30,938 nucleotides of DNA, taken from contig JAODBN010000175.1 of the NCBI GenBank assembly GCA_025463965.1, positions 1 through 30,938 of the forward strand. The letters are read 5' to 3'. The stretch is from Acidimicrobiaceae bacterium. Lineage in GTDB: Bacteria; Actinomycetota; Acidimicrobiia; Acidimicrobiales; Bog-793. A model generated the notes under the pieces. The model worked only from the letters and a program-made list of their open reading frames with translations. It made no database searches and was not told where the DNA came from. Of the stretch, positions 15,446 through 22,554 are shown piece after piece (position 1 is the first letter of the stretch; each line of letters opens with the position of its first letter). The position numbers and the translations under genes are program-made.

Positions 15446-15640
15446 CGAGGGCCGCACTTACGAATACCAGTGGTCGCTCGAGCCCCCGCTAGGACATCCT
15501 GGGAACGTGTTCTCCGACCTGTCAAGCCGCAACCTAGGCGTGTGGGTCGCGAGTCAAGAGCCGGGCGGCTGCCCCGACTGTGAGCGGCAGCAGTCTGTCA
15601 ACTTCACCGACCTGACGTGCAACATCGCGACGGAGCACAA

Positions 15641-15763
15641 ATGGCTCAGAACGCCGGGGCAAGTAACACGAGCTTCTGGGCGGTGTTCGATATTCCAGCG
15701 ACCTACATGCTTCAGATGGATTACCTGGTCGTGATCTACGCCGCGCTCGGAGTCCTGATCTGA
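15641..15763 (+). CDS. possible 40-residue small membrane protein
   Basis: ATG preceded by GGAG with a five-base gap, followed by 40 codons and TGA. The first ten or so residues are polar (MAQNAGASNT); the rest is hydrophobic with aromatic residues (SFWAVFDIPATYMLQ, then DYLVVIYAALGVLI), enough for one membrane helix. It could be a real small membrane protein or the surviving end of a decayed membrane protein. I do not recognise a family. It is the only frame in the 444-base gap with a convincing start signal. Confidence 0.35.
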   Translation: MAQNAGASNTSFWAVFDIPATYMLQMDYLVVIYAALGVLI

Positions 15764-15802
15764 CCATCGTGGTGCACTGAGCAGGGAAGCACGGGCGGCC
15801 CG

Positions 15803-15835
15803 TTGACAGGGGGCCAGCCCTCCTGGTTGGCTGGC
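15803..15835 (+). promoter_or_regulatory. TTGACA hexamer and inverted repeat upstream of membrane protein gene
   Basis: TTGACA (15803-15808) is a perfect -35 consensus, but no TANNNT hexamer occurs 16-19 bases downstream. GCCAGCC (15813-15819) and GGCTGGC (15829-15835) form a perfect seven-base stem with a nine-base loop, ending 30 bases before the ATG at 15866. A second short repeat, CGCGT-CAA-ACGCG, follows directly. This could be an operator or 5' leader structure; evidence is limited to symmetry and position. Confidence 0.25.
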
Positions 15836-15865
15836 GCGTCAAACGCGAACTGAGGGCTCAAAGGC

Positions 15866-17131
15866 ATGAGGGAAGCGGTCGATAGAGACGAGGCGGGCAC
15901 GGCCCTGGCGGCCGTTCGGCCCAGACCGCGGCTCGCTTTAGTGGCGTGGAGGAGTGTCGTCATCGGCGTGGCAGCGCTGTTGGCTGTGGCGCCGATCATT
16001 GGGACGCCGTACTTCGGAGACGACGCGCTCAATGCCCCTCTGCCGAAGGTGCTCGCGAAGCTGCATCTCAGTTCCTGGCACTACATCGGTCAGGGAACTG
16101 TCACGTGGATGCGATGGGGCCGGTTCTTCCCCGGAGCAATGGCGGACGAAGTAGTGGTCTTTACAACTCTCACGAGCCGCGTGGTCTACAAGAGCTACCT
16201 CCTAGTGTTGCTCTGTTGCCTGATATTGGCTGCGAGCCGATGGGTGGCCGTCGCCTTCGGATCGAAGGCGGTGGCGATCTTCGGGGTCGTCGCGCTTGTG
16301 TCCTCGTGGCAGCTTCGCTACCCGGTCGCCTATGACGGTCTCGCTGGTTTCCTTGGACTCGTGCCGTGGACCATGCTGCTGATGGTCGGTTCGGTGCTTG
16401 TGTTAGGCCGTCGACCGAGTAGCAGGGCTCCGGCCGCTCTCATCGCGGGCGGCGCCATTTGGGCACTCGCTGCCGTGACCTATGAGTACAGCCTGATTCT
16501 CGCCCCGGCCTTTGTCGCATGGTTCTGGCTCGCCTCGGGCGATCTACATTGGCGGCGGCGGGCAGCCGTCGCCATCGCTTTTCCCACTTGTGCGGTCGGG
16601 GCGTTCGATCTCTGGCTCAGACATCACGTCGTCGGGATCCCGAGTCCTGAGTACGCGATCAGCCTGCACGCCGGGCCGTTCCTCAGCACAACGGCCAAGG
16701 AACTCGTGAGCGCTCTGCCACTTTCCGAGTATTGGGTCCCGGGTCCGGCGAGGCCAGCGGTACATGTCGCTTGGTTGGCGATCCTCGGCGCCGTGGTACT
16801 CGCGGTGCTGGTGTTGATTGTGTTGCGCCGAGCGTGGATGGAGTTACCAATCGTTGAGTCTCGCCGTTTGTGGCTGGCCGCTGCTATCGGAGGGTGGATA
16901 TGGCTCGCTCCCGCGGTCCTCACTGGAGCGACGTTGCGGTGGCAACAGGATGTGGTTTGGGGACAGTCCTACATTCCGATGCTCTTCGAGACGCTTGGGA
17001 CGATGCTCCTGATAGCGACCGGGATGTGTGCATTGCGTCGGAGGAACTGGGGCCGACGCGGACCGCTCGGGGTGATGAGCGCAGCGGTCGCTCTGACTGT
17101 GCTGCTCAACTTTGGCGTCGTCGTGGGCTAA
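15866..17131 (+). CDS. polytopic membrane protein, GT-C-like, with GDD motif
   Basis: 421 residues with about ten hydrophobic helices. TM1 (VVIGVAALLAVAPIIG) is followed by TPYFGDDALNAPL; an acidic pair in the first outer loop is the usual feature of GT-C glycosyltransferases. WMRWGRFFPG and LRYPVAYDGLAG also lie in loops. No soluble C-terminal domain is seen: the frame ends at TAA just after the hydrophobic segment ALTVLLNFGVVVG. An ATG overlapping that TAA opens a +2-shifted frame of 61 residues that looks protein-like, so the annotated end may be a frameshift or a true stop-start junction. The start at 15866 has GAGGG about ten bases upstream and AAAGG closer. I do not assign a substrate. 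Its neighbours are polysaccharide genes, so a lipid-linked sugar transferase or an accessory membrane protein is most likely. Confidence 0.7.
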   Translation: MREAVDRDEAGTALAAVRPRPRLALVAWRSVVIGVAALLAVAPIIGTPYFGDDALNAPLPKVLAKLHLSSWHYIGQGTVTWMRWGRFFPGAMADEVVVFTTLTSRVVYKSYLLVLLCCLILAASRWVAVAFGSKAVAIFGVVALVSSWQLRYPVAYDGLAGFLGLVPWTMLLMVGSVLVLGRRPSSRAPAALIAGGAIWALAAVTYEYSLILAPAFVAWFWLASGDLHWRRRAAVAIAFPTCAVGAFDLWLRHHVVGIPSPEYAISLHAGPFLSTTAKELVSALPLSEYWVPGPARPAVHVAWLAILGAVVLAVLVLIVLRRAWMELPIVESRRLWLAAAIGGWIWLAPAVLTGATLRWQQDVVWGQSYIPMLFETLGTMLLIATGMCALRRRNWGRRGPLGVMSAAVALTVLLNFGVVVG

Positions 17132-17316
17132 TGCTCGCGTCCCAGCGGGTGAGCTTCCGCTGGAATCTACTTCTTGTCGGTCTCGGGTGTGCCCCCTTCG
17201 ATTTCGGCGCCATCAGCTACCTCATCGAGGGTCACCTTGCTTCTCTCGAGTCGCATATCCAGCTGCTGGGAATTACCAGCTCGGGGAGCGCCGACCGCGA
17301 AGGATCGGAACGCTGA
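17131..17316 (+). CDS. 61-residue frame overlapping the previous stop (TAATG); small gene or frameshifted C-terminus
   Basis: The ATG at 17131 shares its first base with the TAA of the preceding gene. The product begins MLASQRVSFRWNLLLVGLG and is moderately hydrophobic in its first half and polar at the end. The third codon positions are clearly richer in G/C than in the other plus-strand frames of the same stretch, which favours real coding. It could be a coupled small protein or the C-terminal part of the GT-C-like protein displaced by a frameshift. I do not recognise a family. Confidence 0.35.
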   Translation: MLASQRVSFRWNLLLVGLGCAPFDFGAISYLIEGHLASLESHIQLLGITSSGSADREGSER

Positions 17317-17348
17317 TAGGGCTGAACCCGACCGTCTCTTTTGCGACC

Positions 17349-19226
17349 CTAGGCCTTGCTCTGCGTTGAGGCGCCAGTTTTGATCTGCCACAACGAAATG
17401 GCATCCGAAGAACTCGGGCCATAGCTGCTTCTGGCCTTTAGCCTGAGCATGGGTGCGAACCGTTTCGCCCAATTCGCTGTGCATGAACCGTCCGTCACCA
17501 GCCAGCCAACGTTGGCCGCCCTGAGCTGCGCGGGATGCATCTGGTTCTGTACGAGCGCCGTGTTGACTGCGGTTATCTGGGGCAGTCGGGACGGCCACGC
17601 CAGTCCGGGGCTGAATGTCTCAACCCGGACACCGGTGACGGCTTTCAAGGTCCATCCGATGACACATGGATCTGCCAGGACGAGGCGGTGGTCGGTGATC
17701 TTCGCGGTGACTGCCCGCATTGCGTTATCCGTTGGTGTATAGAGCGAGAGGGTCTGGTCCTCCTGCGACTTATAGAAGCGGAACCAGTCGATCGACGAGA
17801 TGCCACCGACGCACAGCGTGATTACGGCGAGCCCGCCGAATACAGCGATCCACGGCCGGGTAGGCCGATCCGGGGAGCGCAAAACCCGTACTGACAGATA
17901 GGCCAAAGCCACATCGAGGGCGATCGGAACGATCGTGAACGCAGTGAGGGCAAAGCCATCAATCCACAGCCGGTAAGGCTCTTGGTTGGTCCCCCAGACG
18001 TCGTTTTTGGCGAGCAGCAGCCAGGCGGTAATTGCTCCGATGGGATAGGCAATCCAGAGGGACTGGCGACGGTGGATGCCGGCAACAAGGATTGCGAGTA
18101 GTGGGATAAGAAGGGGAAGCGCGCAGAAGAGGCCGTCTTTCCACGTGACTCCGAGGTAGATACTTGAAGACTCCCGGTACTTGAGGAATTGATCCCCGTC
18201 TCGCAGTTGGATCCAAGTTTCGACCACCTGCGGCGACGCAGTGAGGGCCATTGCGACAAGCGGAGCAGCGGCACGCAAACGCCACCTTCCGATCGCCACC
18301 ACGATGCCCGGCAGTGCTGGGACAAGGCCAAGCACCATGGCGGTCAGGCGCCCTTCGGCCGAAGCGACGGAAGGTCCAACCTGAAAGAGAACGACGATTA
18401 GGAGAAGCGAGACGCCGAAGAGCCACCAGCGCCGGCTGATGACGGTCGCGTAGAACGAAAGTCCATAGACGCCGAAGAAGAGGGCTGTCAAAAAGCCGTA
18501 GGTGTGGAAGTTGGCGAGCATTCCGACCCCAGCACCCACAAGGGTTCCGAGGGCGACCAACACCCGCGGTGAGGCCGGCCGGCGAATGGCGGCGAACAAC
18601 AACACGAAGAGGGAACCGGCGATCGCCAACGATGCCGACTCGCTGTTAAGGGGGAACATCACCGCAAACGCGCCCCATAAGACGGCATGTGACTGCATGA
18701 GCGTGTACCAGCTGAGGTTTGTGAAGGAGAGCGTGCCGATGAGGAACGGGATTGCTCCAAAGAACGCAGCCCACCAGCGCCTCGTCACCAGGGCGGCAGC
18801 AACCCCGATGCAGGCAACGAGGAGGACCTGGATCGAGACGCTGACGATGTTCCAAACGTCTGCCGGCGTGACGTGCGTCACATACGAGATCGCTCCGAGG
18901 AATTGATAATAGACGTGCGGATCGCTATTTACGCCGGTTTCGGTGTAGGGCTCAACGGCTGAAAGGTTTCCCTTCGAACCATTCACAACTTCGGAAAAGT
19001 AGGAAAGCTGGTCCCCGGAGCCGAAGATCCGGAACGACGCCCAATGCCACCCCGGGTAGGTCAGCATGGAAAGTTGGGTCCACAGGTAGGTCGCCATCGA
19101 GAAGATGGCGCCGACGCCGATCAGCAAGTGTCGCCAGCGGCGGCTCCAGAAGTTGGACCGACGCGCTGATGCCTCTGGAGGGCCCGCCTCGCACCGACCA
19201 GTGAATTCCGCTTCCGTCAGATCCAT
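17349..19226 (-). CDS. large polytopic membrane protein, putative GT-C-type glycosyltransferase
   Basis: 625 residues: a short cytosolic N-terminus, about 12-13 membrane helices (about residues 35-480) and a C-terminal soluble domain of about 130 residues. The first outer loop contains FGSGDQLSYFSEVVNG and TETGVNSDPHVYYQFLGAIS, acidic and aromatic as in GT-C enzymes. The tail includes SLYTPTDNAMRAVTAKITDH and ends in SLWQIKTG, a layout like the other membrane proteins here but without their PAYFT block, so it is a separate family. Base composition is lower in G+C than most of the window; the line 17881-17940 is about 53% by hand count. The ATG at 19226 has GGTGAG directly next to it. It ends in TAG. 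Function beyond membrane glycan synthesis is not inferable. Confidence 0.72.
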   Translation of the reverse strand: MDLTEAEFTGRCEAGPPEASARRSNFWSRRWRHLLIGVGAIFSMATYLWTQLSMLTYPGWHWASFRIFGSGDQLSYFSEVVNGSKGNLSAVEPYTETGVNSDPHVYYQFLGAISYVTHVTPADVWNIVSVSIQVLLVACIGVAAALVTRRWWAAFFGAIPFLIGTLSFTNLSWYTLMQSHAVLWGAFAVMFPLNSESASLAIAGSLFVLLFAAIRRPASPRVLVALGTLVGAGVGMLANFHTYGFLTALFFGVYGLSFYATVISRRWWLFGVSLLLIVVLFQVGPSVASAEGRLTAMVLGLVPALPGIVVAIGRWRLRAAAPLVAMALTASPQVVETWIQLRDGDQFLKYRESSSIYLGVTWKDGLFCALPLLIPLLAILVAGIHRRQSLWIAYPIGAITAWLLLAKNDVWGTNQEPYRLWIDGFALTAFTIVPIALDVALAYLSVRVLRSPDRPTRPWIAVFGGLAVITLCVGGISSIDWFRFYKSQEDQTLSLYTPTDNAMRAVTAKITDHRLVLADPCVIGWTLKAVTGVRVETFSPGLAWPSRLPQITAVNTALVQNQMHPAQLRAANVGWLVTDGSCTANWAKRFAPMLRLKARSSYGPSSSDAISLWQIKTGASTQSKA

Positions 19227-19623
19227 CTCACCACGCCTGGATAGGACCGAGCGGACTCGATCGGGGCCGGACGCCTTCGGCCGGCGGCCGCGAGCTGGGC
19301 GGCGCCCACTCGTGCCCGGGCGCCATCATAGGTGGCGTGGCCCCGACGATGCGGAAGGCTATGGACGCGAGGCCGTGAGGTCTCGGTGGCTCCGGCGACC
19401 GTCTCCCCTCCTTCGGGCATGGCGTTGCGGGCGCCCGTGCGCATCACTTTCGCCGAGGAGCTCCGCGACGCGTCCGCCTTGGCCTCCAATGCCGCCGCGA
19501 GCATCCTCCGCGTTTTTTCCCGGCGGCACTTCGCTGCAGCAGCGACTGCGCGTCCACGTCGGAAGCTACCCTCAGCACGGACGCTCCTTCCCGCTGGCAT
19601 TTCGCGCCAGCAGCTCGTATTGG
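19227..19623. other. 397-base gap between two minus-strand membrane protein genes
   Basis: I see no recognisable gene. One minus-strand open frame (19217-19627, 136 codons) fits the gap almost exactly: its TTG overlaps the TGA of the upstream gene and its TGA lies inside the start of the downstream gene. Its product is Ala/Arg-rich with no motif, so I do not call it a gene. An opposite-strand frame at 19332-19667 is equally uninformative. The gap could hold the promoter of the downstream gene or a decayed gene. Confidence 0.5.
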
Positions 19624-21603
19624 TCAACGAGGAAGGTGCGCCACATCTCCGGGCGAGTGCGCCTTAGCTAATTGATCGGCATCCAGCCAGAGTGAGACCC
19701 CGCCCTCGGTCGCGCTCGGAGGACCGAGGGCTCGGCTAAGTGCGCCCAGAACCCGCGCGTCGTCGAACGGGACCGACGAGATCAGCACCACCTTCACGCC
19801 GTGCCGGACCAGATAGGTCTGGATGTCGCGAATCAGTCGGCCGTCAACAGGGATGGGGGTGTCCGACAAGTAGCCCATCGGCATCTCCTGGTATCCGAGA
19901 AATGCCTGCACATCGAGCGGCATCAGTTGAGGTGGCCATGGGGACACCGACCCATCGGGCTTTGGTCCGAGGGCGTATCCGCCGATCAGGCTGAAGCGCA
20001 TCCGATCGAGAGCCTGCCAGAGCATCGCCTCGTTGGCAGGACTGACCGAGAACGGAAAGGTGAGAACGGGCACCCCATAGGGGATCTTCTTTACGTCATT
20101 GCCGGTGAAGAAGGCCGGGACGCCGTTTGAGATCGGCACCGAACCGATTGGCCAGCGCGGCACCAACGCGATTAGCGATGCGACGGCGAGGACCGCAGCT
20201 CCAACGCCGCCCGCCACCCGGGCGCGTGCTCCAATCGTTTGCGGTCGCGAGTGAGTGCTGGCCTCAATGCTCGAGGGCCGACCGCGACGCGACGTGATCG
20301 CTTCGTTGAGCGCCAAACACAACAGGAGGGTCACGAAGAGAGTTACGAAAAGGGAGAGGCGCGAGGGCAGCGCGTTATAGAAGAGCGGAATCCGGGCGAT
20401 CACGTTGAACGGCAGCGGCACGCTCGTGAGGTTCGTGTCAACCGTCAGATATGGCCCGAGCGACAGTACGAACATCGCCAGCGCCGTCCCTCCGCACAAC
20501 AGGATCCACCGGTTCGCGCGGTAGCGGACGAGCGCCCAGATCGTCAGGAGGAGCAGAGGGATGCCGAGGTAGCTGCCGTTCTCTGCGTAGACGCCACCGG
20601 TGAACCTCGTGCCGAGCGTCGTCGCCGCTGATGGTGCGAAGCGCTCGCCGGCGGTAGGCACGACGGGCCCGAGGAGATCGGCGCGATAGGGGTTCGTGAT
20701 TCCCTGCACCGGCCCGTGGAAGCGCAGTGGGCCAGCCACCATCAAGTAGACGGGATAGCCCACGAACACGGCAAGGATCGCGACGGCGGGGATCAGGGCG
20801 GTGAGCGCGTAGAGAACGTGCTGTCGATCGATCGCCCGCCATCGGGCGATGCCCACGATCACGAGCGCGCACAGCGCCGCGATCCCCGTCGTGAACAGCA
20901 CTTCGGGCGATATGAAAAACTGCGCCACGCACACCAGGCCAAGCGCGACGCCCCAACGTCGCGGCGAGGCGCGCTGGGCGATGAACACCTCGAACAGGCA
21001 CAGCACGAGCAGCGGGGGGAACGGTACGAAGGAGAGGTTGAGGTGCCCGAGGGCCTCGCCTGCGACGTAGCTCGAGAAGCCGTAGAGCAGCCCGCCCGTT
21101 GCTGCTACGAGGTTGGAGCGCGTCAAGCGGCGCACGACGAAGAACATCGATGCAGCGGAGGCCGGGAAGGCCGCCCACATCAACAAGTTGAAGCTGGCGA
21201 CCGGACTGACTGCGAACGAGAGCGGGGCCGTGATGAGTCCGAGCAGCGGCATTTCGGTGTTGATGGCCAGGTTGGCGCCGACCGGGTAGTACATCCGCGT
21301 CGTAAGGAACGGGTTGTGGCTGTGCAGCACCGCCCACGGCACCCAGTCGAGGAACCACGTATCCTGAACGGCGTCTCCCCCGACGCCACCAATGATCCGG
21401 TTGGGATCACCGGGCCAGGTGGGCAAGTAGGCGAAGAGCGCGAGCACTGCATAGACGACCACGCAGAAGACCGCGAAACGCCACGGTTTGATGCCCTCGA
21501 TCCGGTCAAGCCATCCGGTTGGCGTCACGGTCCGACGCTGGGCGGCCCTGGGGTGTTCCGCCGAGCCCGCTCCCGTCGCCGGGGCTGATGGCGTGAACGT
21601 CAT
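19624..21603 (-). CDS. polytopic membrane protein, GT-C-like family (paralogue B)
   Basis: 659 residues. About 40 cytosolic residues precede TM1 (FAVFCVVVYAVLALFAYL). The first outer loop has GGVGGDAVQDTWFLDW, then HNPFLTTRMYYPVGANLAIN, then EMPLLG. About 11 helices follow, with GGLLYGFSSYVAGEALGH in the middle. The extracytoplasmic C-terminal domain (about 500-659) starts at NGVPAYFTGNDVKKIP and contains MLWQALDRMRFSLIGGYALG and GGVSLWLDAD. These blocks align with the proteins at 4553-6373 and 22555-24516. By analogy with GT-C enzymes the loop-1 Asp residues would be catalytic; this is inference. It is followed on the same strand by the gap leading to the 17349-19226 gene and preceded by a nucleotidyltransferase gene 72 bases away. 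The ATG at 21603 lacks an obvious ribosome-binding site. Confidence 0.76.
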   Translation of the reverse strand: MTFTPSAPATGAGSAEHPRAAQRRTVTPTGWLDRIEGIKPWRFAVFCVVVYAVLALFAYLPTWPGDPNRIIGGVGGDAVQDTWFLDWVPWAVLHSHNPFLTTRMYYPVGANLAINTEMPLLGLITAPLSFAVSPVASFNLLMWAAFPASAASMFFVVRRLTRSNLVAATGGLLYGFSSYVAGEALGHLNLSFVPFPPLLVLCLFEVFIAQRASPRRWGVALGLVCVAQFFISPEVLFTTGIAALCALVIVGIARWRAIDRQHVLYALTALIPAVAILAVFVGYPVYLMVAGPLRFHGPVQGITNPYRADLLGPVVPTAGERFAPSAATTLGTRFTGGVYAENGSYLGIPLLLLTIWALVRYRANRWILLCGGTALAMFVLSLGPYLTVDTNLTSVPLPFNVIARIPLFYNALPSRLSLFVTLFVTLLLCLALNEAITSRRGRPSSIEASTHSRPQTIGARARVAGGVGAAVLAVASLIALVPRWPIGSVPISNGVPAFFTGNDVKKIPYGVPVLTFPFSVSPANEAMLWQALDRMRFSLIGGYALGPKPDGSVSPWPPQLMPLDVQAFLGYQEMPMGYLSDTPIPVDGRLIRDIQTYLVRHGVKVVLISSVPFDDARVLGALSRALGPPSATEGGVSLWLDADQLAKAHSPGDVAHLPR

Positions 21604-21675
21604 GGTCGCTGGTGGGGCCGGCGCATCAGGTCAGCCATGATCGCATAGCCGGACCCAGAGAGGACGCCGGAAGCT

Positions 21676-22371
21676 CTAGCGTCCGAGCCCTCGAAGGAAC
21701 TCGTCGGTCTCCGCCAGTGCCGTCGGGGTCCCGATCTCGTAGAAGCGCTCGTTTGCTTCATAGCCGGCGAGCAGTCCCCGCTCGGCGAGGAGCTGGTACA
21801 GGTCCGAGAGGTCGGTGACGTCCGGCCCGACGAGATCGAGCGCGCCCTGGTCGAGCCCGCCGAGCCCATAATCGATGTAGGCCAAATCGGCGCGGGGCGA
21901 GCGCTTGTCGTAGGAGAGGACCCTGTTCCCGGCGAAGGCGGCGTTCGAGACGTCCCAACGCCCCTCGTTGCGAAGGACGGTCATGAGACCGGGCAGGCCG
22001 CTCGACAGCCATGCCCGATAGGCCGCCCGGTAGTCGATCCGGAGGTACGTGTCGCCGTAGAGGACGAGAAATCGCTCCTCGAGGAGCGCCCGAGCCGACC
22101 GGATTGCGCCGAGCGTTCCCGCCTGGGTCGGTCCGTCGTAGGCGTAGCGCACCTCGACGCCGCCGACCCTCGAGCCGAGGGCCTTCTCGATCTGCTCGCC
22201 GAGGTACCCGACGCAGCAGACCACGCGGCGCACGCCGTTCGCCGCTAGCAGCTCGAGCTGGTGCGCCAGGAACGGCCGGCCGGCGAGCTCGATCAAGGGT
22301 TTCGGGACCGCGCTCGTCAGCGTCCCGAGCCGGGATCCGAGGCCCCCTGCCAGGATGCAGACCGTGGGCAT
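21676..22371 (-). CDS. sugar-1-phosphate nucleotidyltransferase (HddC/MurU-like)
   Basis: About 231 residues of the NTP-transferase family. MPTVCILAGGLGSRLG holds the nucleotide-binding GGxGxR loop, VPKPLIELAGRPFLAHQLE carries the conserved Lys24, LVLYGDTYL the metal-binding Asp, and DYGLGGLD and YEIGTPTALAETDEFL close the domain. The YEIGTP ending is usual in heptose-1-phosphate guanylyl- and MurNAc-phosphate uridylyltransferase relatives. The base used here cannot be predicted. I chose the ATG at 22371 for its GGAG eight bases upstream; an ATG at 22404 adds eleven Ser/Thr-rich residues. It is transcribed divergently from the gene at 22555, so the space between should hold promoters for both. 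It ends in TAG. No sugar kinase or isomerase for the HddC pathway is next to it, so the product sugar nucleotide is unknown. Confidence 0.86.
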   Translation of the reverse strand: MPTVCILAGGLGSRLGTLTSAVPKPLIELAGRPFLAHQLELLAANGVRRVVCCVGYLGEQIEKALGSRVGGVEVRYAYDGPTQAGTLGAIRSARALLEERFLVLYGDTYLRIDYRAAYRAWLSSGLPGLMTVLRNEGRWDVSNAAFAGNRVLSYDKRSPRADLAYIDYGLGGLDQGALDLVGPDVTDLSDLYQLLAERGLLAGYEANERFYEIGTPTALAETDEFLRGLGR

Positions 22372-22554
22372 GGCCTCGGCTCCGGAGGAGCTGGTCGTGG
22401 TCATAGGCGAACGAGTCCCTTGCGCGGTGGCCCACTGAGTGCCGGCACCGCCGATCGAGCGGTCGCTCGGTGCGGCATGCGACGGCGGCCGTCACTGTAG
22501 CTGCTCGACTACGATCGCTCGATCCGGAGTACTGGGATCGAGACGGAGGCGACG

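Larger units (their letters stand above)
15422..15865 (+). other. 444-base gap between two gene runs
   Basis: No confident gene lies here. The gap contains a hairpin at its left end, a 40-codon open frame with a good ribosome-binding site at 15641-15763, and a TTGACA hexamer plus a perfect inverted repeat at 15803-15835. Longer open frames that cross it, such as one spanning 15282-15734, lack protein-like composition and run over the end of the transporter gene. Confidence 0.6.

Noticed and set aside
20438..21588. Frames of 306 and 290 codons overlapping the 19624-21603 membrane protein
   Set aside because: Shadows of the real gene; composition is not protein-like.
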